Part shown: one piece after another, positions 25,824 to 32,911 of the stretch
How the letters are laid out: each line of letters opens with the position of its first letter
How positions within the stretch are numbered: position 1 is the first letter of the stretch
Source: a virus
Direction: 5' to 3' (one strand)
Virus record (IMG/VR): IMGVR_UViG_3300025137_000104
Span: 1 to 38,236 of that record
DNA: 38,236 bases
Program-made: the position numbers and the translations under genes
The notes under the pieces: model-generated
Seen by the model: the letters and a program-made list of their open reading frames with translations, nothing else
Told to the model about the DNA's origin: nothing
Databases searched by the model: none

Positions 25824-25902
25824 AAAACAAAAAACAAAATGAAATACAAAAAGCACTAATATAGTAAAGTAGTATTGTGTAACACATTCAACCTCTAAAA
25901 CT
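25793..25902 (-). ncRNA. Putative ~110-nt leader or small RNA before late genes
   Basis: Defined by the upstream promoter and the terminator. The 5' end (GATTCC) can pair with GGAATC in the 5' arm of the terminator stem, which would open the terminator. Whether it is an sRNA or an antitermination leader cannot be decided from sequence. Confidence 0.45.
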
Positions 25903-25908
25903 CGGAAT

Positions 25909-25940
25909 CAAAGATAGTGATTACTTTTCATTATACCAAA
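25909..25940 (-). promoter_or_regulatory. Bacteroidota-type promoter TTTG-N20-TATCTTTG
   Basis: On the minus strand TTTG (25940-25937) and TATCTTTG (25916-25909) are spaced by 20, close to consensus. Transcription would begin near 25902 and reach the terminator at 25793 after about 110 nt. There is no ORF of substance in between, so the product is a short RNA or an attenuated leader for the late unit. Confidence 0.65.
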
Positions 25941-25980
25941 ATACTTCTTGTCTTACTTTCGGGGTGCGTATAGCGTGGTG

Positions 25981-26268
25981 TTAGTTACAATACTTTCCTT
26001 TTAATCGGTGCATATCTTCAAACTCTTCTTTCATCCTAAAGTGTTCGTGCTTGTGTTCTATGTTTTCGAAGTGGTACTCCCCACCCTCAAAGCCTAAATA
26101 TTTATAATTTGTTTCACTCCAACCACCCCAACTACCATACTCAAACTTGTGTGCGTGTTTAATAAGTACAATGTCGCCAATATTTAGGGTAGCCAACATG
26201 CAGTACTTAACATTACCTACAAGCAATGCATTTAACCCTTCTTTGGTTCTTTCTTCCTCTGTTATCAT
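25981..26268 (-). CDS. Small hypothetical protein (95 aa), last early gene
   Basis: Contains GDIVLIKHAHKFEYGSWGGW and a beta-rich centre (KYLGFEGGEYHFENIEH), suggesting a small barrel. The ATG overlaps the preceding stop (ATGA). No recognised family. Followed by the promoter-leader-terminator block. Confidence 0.6.
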   Translation of the reverse strand: MITEEERTKEGLNALLVGNVKYCMLATLNIGDIVLIKHAHKFEYGSWGGWSETNYKYLGFEGGEYHFENIEHKHEHFRMKEEFEDMHRLKGKYCN

Positions 26269-26483
26269 AATTCAATTTGTTTTTCATTATCAATCAAATC
26301 ATCCCAATACTTATAGTATGCTCCTAAATCTCCGTACATGCTTATAGTGTGCTCAATATTTATCAACCGCTTAAACATTCCAAACAAATACCTTTTTTCA
26401 ACGGTCAAGATAACTACTTGCTCCCATTCGCCATGACCGAAAAAATCCATCGGCTTTAGTTTGTATTCCTTTAATTTTGCCAT
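26265..26483 (-). CDS. Small hypothetical protein (72 aa)
   Basis: Compact alpha/beta protein (MDFFGHGEWEQVVILTVEKR) with a C-terminal acidic helix. Coupled to the following gene by ATGA. No recognised family. Confidence 0.6.
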   Translation of the reverse strand: MAKLKEYKLKPMDFFGHGEWEQVVILTVEKRYLFGMFKRLINIEHTISMYGDLGAYYKYWDDLIDNEKQIEL

Positions 26484-26484
26484 T

Positions 26485-26598
26485 ATTAACCTGTTTTGCT
26501 TTCATTCAAAAACGCTTCCATCTGATCAAGAAACCATTTGCCCGAAGTCGGGAAAATGGTGTATTCTGTTTTAATAATCCGTACAGCAAGTAAAAAAG
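26485..26598 (-). pseudogene. Short ORF without normal start, possible gene remnant
   Basis: The minus strand is open from about 26595 to the TAA at 26485-26487 in one frame, reading ...TEYTIFPTSGKWFLDQMEAFLNE... and ending SKTG. It has no ATG, GTG or TTG in the right place until an internal ATG. Its end FLNESKT, and 23 of 25 bases of the underlying DNA, match the middle of the next upstream gene (26800-26824). It may be the remnant of a duplicated or deleted gene. Confidence 0.4.
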
Positions 26599-27045
26599 CT
26601 ATAAATCATTATTGATTTCTAATACTTTTAGCCAATAATCATCCCCCTTTGTCGCCTCTATTATCTCTTTAACCATAATAGAAGTTAAAGCTTCGCAACT
26701 CTCATTCCTTACATCATCGTCTGGATAACCAGTATGAGAAGCATCTGCATAATCTTTTACCTTTTCTCTTAATTCAATAACTTTATCTAGTGGGGAAACT
26801 GTTTTGCTTTCATTTAAAAACACATCTAAATACCTCCCCCTATACCATTCTGTTTCCTCCATAGATAGGATGCTCATCCATTTTTGGAAATCTTCATCCA
26901 TCTTTTTAATTTGATCAAAAATTATCTTTGTCTGGCTTTCAAAGTTTGCTCTATCAGATGTATAAATATCATCTAAAAAATCACCGTCTAATTCTTGTGC
27001 AATAGTCTTGGCTAACTGCTTTAACTCTTCTAAAGTGTATTTCAT
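26599..27045 (-). CDS. Hypothetical helical protein (148 aa)
   Basis: Mostly helical and acidic (LEELKQLAKTIAQELDGDFL, KKMDEDFQKWMSIL). Contains EWYRGRYLDVFLNESKT (about 65-81), shared in part with the remnant ORF downstream. No recognised family. Confidence 0.6.
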   Translation of the reverse strand: MKYTLEELKQLAKTIAQELDGDFLDDIYTSDRANFESQTKIIFDQIKKMDEDFQKWMSILSMEETEWYRGRYLDVFLNESKTVSPLDKVIELREKVKDYADASHTGYPDDDVRNESCEALTSIMVKEIIEATKGDDYWLKVLEINNDL

Positions 27046-27056
27046 TTTATTGAATT

Positions 27057-27338
27057 TTAATTGTTAGGAAATAGCGAAGGACAAATAAGCATCCAAAAAT
27101 ACTTAACCGTTTGATCGTATTCTCTAGTTACATAGAAACAATCCTCACTTAGTTCTATTAATAAATCGTCTTCTTTTTCATTGTACATAAAGCTTACGAC
27201 TTCACTTAATTTACCTCTTGTTATTTCAGCTTCAACAGTCAAAGTGTCATCATCCCATTGCCATGTATAACTAAGCCCGTAATCATCACACTCACTACTT
27301 AAGTACTCTTCAATCCTTTTAGAAAATTTACTTTCCAT
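27057..27338 (-). CDS. Small hypothetical protein (93 aa)
   Basis: Acidic alpha/beta protein with alternating hydrophobic strands (YTWQWDDDTLTVEAEITRG, EKEDDLLIELSEDCFYVT). Overlaps the preceding gene by 11 bases. No recognised family. Confidence 0.6.
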   Translation of the reverse strand: MESKFSKRIEEYLSSECDDYGLSYTWQWDDDTLTVEAEITRGKLSEVVSFMYNEKEDDLLIELSEDCFYVTREYDQTVKYFWMLICPSLFPNN

Positions 27339-27549
27339 TTTGTTTTGTTTTTAAGTGTCTTATCAATACAATATCATACCTCCATAGCAACCACCTAAAA
27401 GAAATTGTTATTTCTTGCTTATGAACATTGCCTTTATTATCGCTTTCGATTTTGTTTTTAAAGCAGTTAGGTATCAACTCAAACCTTTTATGAAGCTTGC
27501 TTACAGATACATAACTATTGCTTTTCATCGTTAATTTATAGGTCATCAT
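27328..27549 (-). CDS. Small basic protein (73 aa)
   Basis: Basic, with a beta segment (KQEITISFRWLLWRYDIVLI) and RH/KTK-rich end. The first two codons are ATG ATG and overlap the stop of the small membrane protein upstream. Charge suggests nucleic-acid or membrane contact. The family is unknown. Confidence 0.55.
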   Translation of the reverse strand: MMTYKLTMKSNSYVSVSKLHKRFELIPNCFKNKIESDNKGNVHKQEITISFRWLLWRYDIVLIRHLKTKQNGK

Positions 27550-27680
27550 AATAGGAAAATCAAAAATACAACCCCTAAATTATACCAAAACATAAACCTT
27601 AGTTGTTGCTTGGTTGCTCCTCCTGCAAAAGCTGTTAACCAGTTCACGAAAGGAAAGAAATCTATTATTTGTAACTTCAT
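27546..27680 (-). CDS. Small membrane protein (44 aa)
   Basis: MKLQIIDFFPFVNWLTAFAG followed by a basic turn (GATKQQLR) and a hydrophobic helix at about 29-44. Coupled by ATGA at its start and overlapping the next gene at its end, so it is almost certainly translated. Topology resembles small holin-like or membrane-perturbing peptides, though it is in the early region. Confidence 0.65.
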   Translation of the reverse strand: MKLQIIDFFPFVNWLTAFAGGATKQQLRFMFWYNLGVVFLIFLL

Positions 27681-27793
27681 TTCAAGGGCTTTACTTGTTT
27701 TTTAAAAAACTCGGTGACTAATTTATTAGAAAATAAATCAAACTCACATTCCTTGCCAATTTTGTCAGGATTAACGGTTTTTAGTTTAGGCAT
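27677..27793 (-). CDS. Small hypothetical protein (38 aa)
   Basis: Start chosen at 27793 (MPKLKTVNPDKIGKECEFDL), where the ATG overlaps the preceding stop. A longer frame from 27877 would overlap the upstream gene by 92 bases. Charged, no recognised family. Confidence 0.5.
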   Translation of the reverse strand: MPKLKTVNPDKIGKECEFDLFSNKLVTEFFKKQVKPLK

Positions 27794-28037
27794 AGCAATG
27801 AAGTTCGTCCCAATCCCAATAGATACCGCCAACGTCAGCGCCTTTACTTTCGTTAAAACGCTTAGGGTATTGTTCATTTTTTACTTGATATTGTTCGTCA
27901 TTTTCATTGTGCCTTCTAAACTCCTTTTTCCACTCCTTAAAAGCGTTATCAACAATCTTTTTAATATAGCTTTCTGGCTTGCCTGACATATCAGACGCGG
28001 CTAAATACCCTGCTTTAAATGCTTGTTTTTCATTCAT
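27786..28037 (-). CDS. Small hypothetical protein (83 aa)
   Basis: Start chosen at 28037 (MNEKQAFKAGYLAASDM), 17 bases after the preceding stop. 'KQAFKAGYLAA...E..F.eW..' is a pattern seen in small phage proteins of Bacteroidota with no known function. The C-terminus ends in aromatic and acidic residues (YWDWDELHCYA). Confidence 0.6.
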   Translation of the reverse strand: MNEKQAFKAGYLAASDMSGKPESYIKKIVDNAFKEWKKEFRRHNENDEQYQVKNEQYPKRFNESKGADVGGIYWDWDELHCYA

Positions 28038-28054
28038 TGTTTTAGTGTTTAAAA

Positions 28055-28330
28055 TTACATACACATATTGAAATCAACCTGAAATGCTTGTAATATCGAA
28101 AATAATACAGGTTTTTGAGTTATATCCAAAAGTATATGATTTGAGAATTCCCCTATTATGGTTTTATGATACCACTTATAAGACTCTTCTAACGGGTTGT
28201 AATAAAAATAGCCGTTTAAAGTTTCTATCTTGTATACTTCCCTTTCTTTATCGCCTTCATTTGGCACACTTAAATACTTTTTAAATCCAATGTTTTCTAG
28301 CTCTTCTTTTGTTAATTCTAATTGTCTCAT
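28055..28330 (-). CDS. Small hypothetical protein (91 aa)
   Basis: Begins with 'LTKEELENIGFKKY' and continues with a beta hairpin (REVYKIETLNGYFYYNPLEE). This arrangement is frequent in uncharacterised phage proteins. It starts two bases after the preceding stop. Confidence 0.6.
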   Translation of the reverse strand: MRQLELTKEELENIGFKKYLSVPNEGDKEREVYKIETLNGYFYYNPLEESYKWYHKTIIGEFSNHILLDITQKPVLFSILQAFQVDFNMCM

Positions 28331-28332
28331 AA

Positions 28333-28764
28333 TTAATCGAATATGTTTTCGCCTTCAAAATCATTAAAACGGTCTTTAAGCTCTTCTTTGAGCCTATCAG
28401 TAGACAAAGGAAAATCATGATTAGCCTCACCTTGCTCATACATCTGTGTGGCAAAATTAATCACATCCTTTTTAGTGTACATTTCTGACATTTCTCCGTA
28501 AGCCTTACCAAGTTCTCCCGATACCTTTTGAGTCTCATTTTGTAGGCTTTGGCAAAATAAAGTATTTGCAAGTTGGTTTACTTCAAGTACGCCTTTACTT
28601 TCTCCTGTCATCGAATTATACACCATACAAGGAACATTTAATGTTACTGAATGCATAAAGCTAATAACGTTCTCTGGGTCGCTTAATTCTTCTGTGCCTA
28701 TATCATTAATACATTCCTGTATTTTCTCTAAAATTATCCCTGTGTACTCTGCTTGCTTACTCAT
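28333..28764 (-). CDS. Hypothetical protein (143 aa)
   Basis: Start chosen at 28764 (MSKQAEYTGIILEKIQECIN), overlapping the preceding stop by 8 bases. The in-frame upstream extension reads through the preceding gene and is compositionally odd (HHHRQRL). Helical and acidic with no recognised domain. Confidence 0.6.
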   Translation of the reverse strand: MSKQAEYTGIILEKIQECINDIGTEELSDPENVISFMHSVTLNVPCMVYNSMTGESKGVLEVNQLANTLFCQSLQNETQKVSGELGKAYGEMSEMYTKKDVINFATQMYEQGEANHDFPLSTDRLKEELKDRFNDFEGENIFD

Positions 28765-29131
28765 TGATTTCTGTTTTAATCTGTTTAACTTCTTTTTCGA
28801 AATGCGTTTCATCTGGATATAGAGGAAACAATGTTGTTTGTCTAATATTGTCAGGCGTTGGCGGTGGTGATGCTTTTGGATTGTCTGGGTCATCAGGGTC
28901 GCCGTCACTATCCCAATCCCATTTTACAAACTCTGTGCAAATTGGCTTACCGTCTTTTCCGTATTGCCATTCATCAATTCCGCCATCTTCGACAAATGAT
29001 CTAAAAAGCATTTCACAATCTTTGCCTTTTTCCATATTGTCATGTATGCAATTCTCACAGTACTTGCCTCTAAACCATTCGCCTTCACCTCCATTTGACG
29101 GAAACCAGTTCTTTTCTTCTAATTCACTCAT
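28757..29131 (-). CDS. Cysteine-cluster protein (124 aa)
   Basis: Has 'EWFRGKYCENCIHD...KDCEMLF' and later 'KPICTEF' (about 21-66), forming a C-x2-C...C...C set that probably binds zinc. The W..gk.C.nC pattern recurs in small Bacteroidota phage proteins in my recollection. A Pro-rich acidic region (DPDDPDNPKASPPPTPDN) follows. No biochemical role is known. Confidence 0.6.
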   Translation of the reverse strand: MSELEEKNWFPSNGGEGEWFRGKYCENCIHDNMEKGKDCEMLFRSFVEDGGIDEWQYGKDGKPICTEFVKWDWDSDGDPDDPDNPKASPPPTPDNIRQTTLFPLYPDETHFEKEVKQIKTEINE

Positions 29132-29255
29132 TTGTTTTCTGTTTTATTTCGCCTCTTTTTATAAGAGCTTGGCGTACTTGCTCTATACTCGTGTAAATTT
29201 TAGGCGTAGTCTTAAAACCCGCACTCTTCACTGTACCCGTCATACCTGATTTCTT
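29124..29255 (-). CDS. Small protein overlapping primase-helicase end (43 aa)
   Basis: Starts inside the end of the primase-helicase gene in another frame (MKKSGMTGTVKSAGFK). Conserved-looking part: YTSIEQVRQALIKRGEIKQK. An alternative start five codons later is possible. Likely real because its stop overlaps the next ATG, and no other gene fills the gap. Confidence 0.5.
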   Translation of the reverse strand, partial: KKSGMTGTVKSAGFKTTPKIYTSIEQVRQALIKRGEIKQKTNE

Positions 29256-31011
29256 CATCTTTCTTCTGTTTTTCATTTTCAGGGAGTTGCAACCATGGCA
29301 TTTCATCCCAAAAAGGCGTTATTTCATCACCGTCATCAACATCGCCGCCTACCTCGGTATATCTTCCGTTTCTAGGATTCCAAGCGAACCACACATGAGC
29401 CTGATTGACTCCAAGGTTTGAAAACTTAACTTTCATCACCTTAATTTTAACTAAACTTAGCTCAAAGTCCCTGTAAACTGACAAGCCGTGAGGGCTCATA
29501 TCGTACCATTCACCTCCGCCTTTAATATCATAAAATGATGGTTCAGGCATTTTATTAGTGCCTTGTGCTTTCATCTTTACGGGGTGAGCTACTGGAATAA
29601 CTATGCAATCATTCTTTTTACCCCACGCATCAATTTTGTTAAGGTATGCAGTAGTATATTCATTTGTTCGCTCCCTATTAATCCCCTTCATAGGAATCTT
29701 ATTAAACGGGTCAAGCACTAAAACCCTTATCCCCTTCCTTTTGACTAGTTCACTACCCTTACTCAAAGCCGTGTCCAAATCTGCTAGCTCATCACTTTCA
29801 TCGAAGTTCATGAAAAAGAAATGATCTTCTACGAAACTTTCTATATAGTTGAATAGCTCATTATCAAAATCTAGGTTGTTTGGCTCTCTTCCGTAAATCT
29901 TTTGAATGATCTTATTTACATGCAAATACTCTGGATTATTCTCTACGGATAAATAAGCCGTTTTAAAGCCGTAATTCAATGCATACCCTATACACATCTG
30001 GTCCACAAAATCACTTTTTCCATGTGTTGGAATACCTGTTACCGTTACAAACTGCTTCGTATAAGTGCTAAATATATTATCAAAAGATACTAAACCAGTT
30101 TTATAACCAGATGGCATGCCCTCCAATATAAAACGCCTGTATTGGTCCTTGATCGACTCGTAGGTTTTTACATTCTCTAAAGGTGTTAGCTTTGCCTCAA
30201 ATATTGCAGCCTGTAAAAACTCAACACCTTCATTCATTAACGCCTCATTCGCGTCCTTATAGTCTCCTAAATCGACTATATAGCACCGTTCAGCTCCTAG
30301 CCTTCTAATCAATTCCGCTTCTAGCTTCTTTCCTACATCATCACTATCAACACACAAGTAAATCTTTTTCTTGTTCTCAAAGAACTTGTAAGAATTGTCT
30401 AAGTATTGAAGGTTGGCAGAGCCGCCGCCATTTGGAACACTAGAAACATTTGAAAAGCCCGCTTCAATAAATGAAAGCTCATCTATTTCGCCTTCGGTCA
30501 ATATCACATCATCCTCATGCATCCATCTATCAATACCGCTCACTATCAATTCAGCATCCTTAGCAAGCTTAAACGCTTTTTTCGGTGCTCTATACTTGAT
30601 ATTTATTAGCTCACCATAAAGGAAATAGTTAAAATGAATGGTCTCTATCTCTCTATTAAATTGCGGCATCCAGTCGAAGCCTTCCGAAACCTTGGCAATC
30701 TTCAAGGCTCTTTGGCTTATTTTACGCCCCTCAAAGAACTTTAACACCTTATCAGATAAATTATACCTACTAGGCGGATTGGGTTTACTATACACAACGC
30801 TAGTAGCTTTATTTTTAACATACTCGTGAAGTTGTATAGTTTCTTCGCAGTGGTGACAGTCTGCAAGGCCCTTTTCCCACTTTATAGATAGGCATTTGTC
30901 CTTCTTCTTCTTCCTGCTTTCCGAGCAAAGAGGGCATGTAGAAGTTTTTGCACTTTCTGGAAGATCGTAAACGTTCCATTTCTCAATTGCGAATCCGTTT
31001 AGCTCCTTCAT
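29212..31011 (-). CDS. TOPRIM primase-replicative helicase
   Basis: A protein of 599 residues from the ATG at 31011. Zinc-binding motif CPLC (26-29) and CHHC (52-55). TOPRIM fold with TEGEIDELS (172-180) and DSDD (222-225). Hexameric helicase domain with Walker A GIPTHGKS (326-333), Walker B LVLD (431-434) and the VIPVAHP motif (471-477). The order is as in T7 gp4/Twinkle: primer synthesis and unwinding in one chain at the phage fork. A TTG two codons upstream is not needed. The ATG follows the previous stop by two bases. Confidence 0.9.
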   Translation of the reverse strand: MKELNGFAIEKWNVYDLPESAKTSTCPLCSESRKKKKDKCLSIKWEKGLADCHHCEETIQLHEYVKNKATSVVYSKPNPPSRYNLSDKVLKFFEGRKISQRALKIAKVSEGFDWMPQFNREIETIHFNYFLYGELINIKYRAPKKAFKLAKDAELIVSGIDRWMHEDDVILTEGEIDELSFIEAGFSNVSSVPNGGGSANLQYLDNSYKFFENKKKIYLCVDSDDVGKKLEAELIRRLGAERCYIVDLGDYKDANEALMNEGVEFLQAAIFEAKLTPLENVKTYESIKDQYRRFILEGMPSGYKTGLVSFDNIFSTYTKQFVTVTGIPTHGKSDFVDQMCIGYALNYGFKTAYLSVENNPEYLHVNKIIQKIYGREPNNLDFDNELFNYIESFVEDHFFFMNFDESDELADLDTALSKGSELVKRKGIRVLVLDPFNKIPMKGINRERTNEYTTAYLNKIDAWGKKNDCIVIPVAHPVKMKAQGTNKMPEPSFYDIKGGGEWYDMSPHGLSVYRDFELSLVKIKVMKVKFSNLGVNQAHVWFAWNPRNGRYTEVGGDVDDGDEITPFWDEMPWLQLPENEKQKKDEEIRYDGYSEECGF

Positions 31012-31013
31012 GA

Positions 31014-31421
31014 TCAAATATCATAACCTAATTCCCTAGCCTTGTCCACTAACTTAAATGAATTATAATCTACATATGAATAAATATTGAAAGTTTCTTT
31101 ACCTATGCAAAAGGAAGGGGAAGCAAAAGGATTCACATCATTAGTTAGTGCTACTTCAAATAAATCATCAGACACAAGCACCCACCCACTAACACCAGTT
31201 GCAGCCTCTGCGATCTCAATAGCGTCCTTTTCTGAAAGTTCGGAAATCGGTTTTTTGTTCTTCTGATCATCAATCTCGCACCACTCAATAACTCCTATAT
31301 TGTACTTCCAAACACGGTCATCATCTAAAAACTGATTAACCACATACCTGCCATTTTCTAACTTAGTAAGCACTTGCCTTTCATGGCTTGGCAATTCTTC
31401 ATCTGCTTTAATCCACTTCAT
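31014..31421 (-). CDS. DUF551-like protein (135 aa)
   Basis: Start chosen at 31421 (MKWIKADEELPSHERQVLTK) behind AAAACAGA. The opening 'W-I-K-x-x-E-x-L-P...V-L' and 'VIEWCEIDD' match the DUF551 signature common in phages and enteric prophages. The C-terminal extension of about 70 residues is acidic with no known domain. Function unknown for the family. Confidence 0.65.
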   Translation of the reverse strand: MKWIKADEELPSHERQVLTKLENGRYVVNQFLDDDRVWKYNIGVIEWCEIDDQKNKKPISELSEKDAIEIAEAATGVSGWVLVSDDLFEVALTNDVNPFASPSFCIGKETFNIYSYVDYNSFKLVDKARELGYDI

Positions 31422-31443
31422 TCTGTTTTTTGTTTTGTTTAAC

Positions 31444-31797
31444 TTATCGCCTAGAATCAAGAGCTTGATCGGCTGTTTGTTGAGCTATATCACTAACACA
31501 CTTGTCACAGATTACAGCATTATCAATACCACATGATAGGCATTTATTGCTTTCACTTAATTCACCCTCACCACTATACAACAGATACAAACATTCTTTA
31601 CCCTTTTTAGTAAGCCTAAGCCTATCACAAAGCCCTAATTCATTGATTATTGATTGAGTGGAGTAAGGAAGGTAATGACCGCAAGCAGTTTTTAACAATG
31701 CCTCTTTTAAAACTTCAAGATTGCTTTTGTCGAAACTGTAATCTTTAAAAGCTATCTTAATTTGTTCCTCTGTAATTAGCTGTTTTAGTTCTTTCAC
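31444..31797 (-). CDS. Winged-helix-like protein with zinc ribbon (117 aa)
   Basis: Residues about 43-75 (YSTQSIINELGLCDRLRLTK) look like a winged helix. A C-terminal C86-x2-C89...C97-x2-C100 set can bind zinc. Likely contacts DNA or RNA. Next to the XRE regulator and before the DUF551-like gene. Confidence 0.55.
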   Translation of the reverse strand: MKELKQLITEEQIKIAFKDYSFDKSNLEVLKEALLKTACGHYLPYSTQSIINELGLCDRLRLTKKGKECLYLLYSGEGELSESNKCLSCGIDNAVICDKCVSDIAQQTADQALDSRR

Positions 31798-31824
31798 TTT
31801 GTCTTTTGTTTTAAACGTTTCACT

Positions 31825-32025
31825 TTAATTATACCAATCCACTATTAAAACACCGCCTAAATGCCTAATAACATCAATTGCTAATGTCGATCTAGTTTTA
31901 CCGTTCTCCATATCGCAAATAGTAGCATTTCTTACCCCCATTTGCCGCGCTAGTTCTGTTTGAGTTACCCCCAATTCTTTGCGCCTTTTTATCGCTATTT
32001 GTATTAACGCCTCTATGCTATCCAT
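31825..32025 (-). CDS. XRE-family transcriptional regulator (66 aa)
   Basis: Full-length small HTH: RRKELGVTQTELARQMGVRN (14-33) spans the first helices, and NATICDMENGKTRSTLAIDV (33-52) is the recognition and stabilising part. It resembles single-domain Cro/antitoxin-like repressors. Coupled to the preceding gene by an 8-base overlap. Likely regulates early genes or a nearby operator. Confidence 0.8.
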   Translation of the reverse strand: MDSIEALIQIAIKRRKELGVTQTELARQMGVRNATICDMENGKTRSTLAIDVIRHLGGVLIVDWYN

Positions 32026-32329
32026 TTGCTACGTCCTTATCAAAGTTAGTTATTTCTTTCTCTGCTTTCTCCCAAACAGCGTTAAGTACTTTTTTTACAT
32101 CTTCAAAACCTTTACGACCAGACAAATACAAGTAATTAAAATTCAAATGCGCGTCACCGTCCCACTTTATATGCCCCTTTAAAAATATTACTTGATCATC
32201 TTTTGACGGCTCGTTTTGCATCGTCCACGAATTAACCTTCCAGACCTCGAAGTCAAGCCTACAATATTTGTCTGGCTCACATTTTATCAAGTACATTACA
32301 AGGCCACATTCTTTTATAAGCTCCTCCAT
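32018..32329 (-). CDS. Hypothetical protein (103 aa) behind a micro-ORF leader
   Basis: ATG at 32329 (MEELIKECGLVMYLIKCEPD). A GTG at 32335 is also in frame and shares a base with the stop of the micro-ORF (TAGTG), so coupled reinitiation there is possible. Alpha/beta with a basic end. No recognised family. Confidence 0.55.
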   Translation of the reverse strand: MEELIKECGLVMYLIKCEPDKYCRLDFEVWKVNSWTMQNEPSKDDQVIFLKGHIKWDGDAHLNFNYLYLSGRKGFEDVKKVLNAVWEKAEKEITNFDKDVANG

Positions 32330-32334
32330 TTTCA

Positions 32335-32355
32335 CTATTTATTTAGCGTTTGCAT
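32335..32355 (-). CDS. Leader micro-ORF MQTLNK (6 codons)
   Basis: Begins in AATTAAGGAAATGCAAAC (18-nt repeat shared with 32821-32838) and ends TAG. Its stop overlaps the GTG at 32335. The same peptide start occurs upstream of the neighbouring gene. Confidence 0.5.
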   Translation of the reverse strand: MQTLNK

Positions 32356-32365
32356 TTCCTTAATT
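32348..32365 (-). repeat. 18-nt direct repeat, copy 1
   Basis: GTTTGCATTTCCTTAATT on the plus strand, identical to 32821-32838. Carries AAGG and the ATG of a micro-ORF on the minus strand. Confidence 0.9.
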
Positions 32366-32450
32366 AGCGAGGTCGATACTAAGGAGGCGCGGGCAGTACT
32401 CCACGCTCTTAGCTGTCTTCATCCTTAGCACCTTCCTAGAATCCTCGCTA
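32365..32450 (-). ncRNA. Structured leader element (8-bp closing stem)
   Basis: TAGCGAGG (32365-32372) and CCTCGCTA (32443-32450) form a perfect 8-bp stem. Inside, CTAAGGA (32379-32385) can pair with TCCTTAG (32422-32428), while its first five bases can instead pair with CTTAG (32408-32412): two exclusive folds. The base composition is more GC-rich than its surroundings. It lies before the micro-ORF. It is not a tRNA: no T-arm or proper D-arm. Confidence 0.6.
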
Positions 32451-32460
32451 TTCACAGTAT

Positions 32461-32802
32461 TTACATAGATTTTTCCATGCTTTTAAAATACTCTTCTTCA
32501 AAAACTAAATACCCTTCATTTGAAAGATGCTCAATTTTAAATTTCCCATTTTCCATTTTTATAATTCTTGACTCAAAATGCAAGCTTCCATCTTGGTTAA
32601 TCATGAAACAACCTATAAGACCATTTATTCTAGTAACTGTTGGATTGTACCAACCAGAATTAGCACCTCCAAACAAATTAATAGCAGTCAACGCAGCACT
32701 GATTGTATTATGCTTAACCTCTCCAACCCATTGAACCTCTTTAACCATTTTCAAAGCGTTTACGGCTGCTTTGTTTTCACTTGTCATTTTTAAACTTAAC
32801 AT
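32461..32802 (-). CDS. Hypothetical protein (113 aa) behind a micro-ORF leader
   Basis: ATG at 32802 (MLSLKMTSENKAAVNALKMV). It overlaps the stop of the MQTLNK micro-ORF. A hydrophobic beta centre (AINLFGGANSGWYNPTVTRI) and a C-terminal acidic part follow. No recognised family. Bracketed by the 18-nt repeat and preceded by a structured leader. Confidence 0.55.
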   Translation of the reverse strand: MLSLKMTSENKAAVNALKMVKEVQWVGEVKHNTISAALTAINLFGGANSGWYNPTVTRINGLIGCFMINQDGSLHFESRIIKMENGKFKIEHLSNEGYLVFEEEYFKSMEKSM

Positions 32803-32828
32803 AATTCAAACTTGTTTAATGTTTGCAT
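32796..32828 (-). CDS. Leader micro-ORF MQTLNKFELC (10 codons)
   Basis: Shares its first six residues with the micro-ORF at 32335-32355. The last codons overlap the start of the 113-residue gene by 7 bases, suiting translational coupling. Confidence 0.5.
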   Translation of the reverse strand: MQTLNKFELC

Positions 32829-32838
32829 TTCCTTAATT
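32821..32838 (-). repeat. 18-nt direct repeat, copy 2
   Basis: GTTTGCATTTCCTTAATT on the plus strand, identical to 32348-32365. Confidence 0.9.
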
Positions 32839-32850
32839 GCTTGGTACGAA

Positions 32851-32911
32851 TGTACGGTAAAGCGTAATATAAAACAAGCAATATGTAAATTATTTTACGT
32901 GATGCCGTACA
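32851..32911 (-). other. Long-range inverted repeat in leader
   Basis: TGTACGG (32851-32857) and CCGTACA (32905-32911) pair perfectly. After 5- and 5-base internal loops CGTAA (32863-32867) and TTACG (32895-32899) pair as well. A 60-nt element that could be an RNA fold or a DNA operator just upstream of the micro-ORF. Confidence 0.6.

Noticed and set aside
28765-28908. N-terminal extension of the 143-residue protein
   Set aside because: It reads through the preceding gene in another frame and has low-complexity basic composition. The ATG at 28764 overlaps the stop as in neighbouring genes.
31012-31017. TTG start two codons before the primase-helicase ATG
   Set aside because: The ATG at 31011 lies two bases after the previous stop and is a better start.
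32365-32450. tRNA gene
   Set aside because: Has an acceptor-like stem and suitable length, but no T-arm, D-arm or anticodon arm on either strand.
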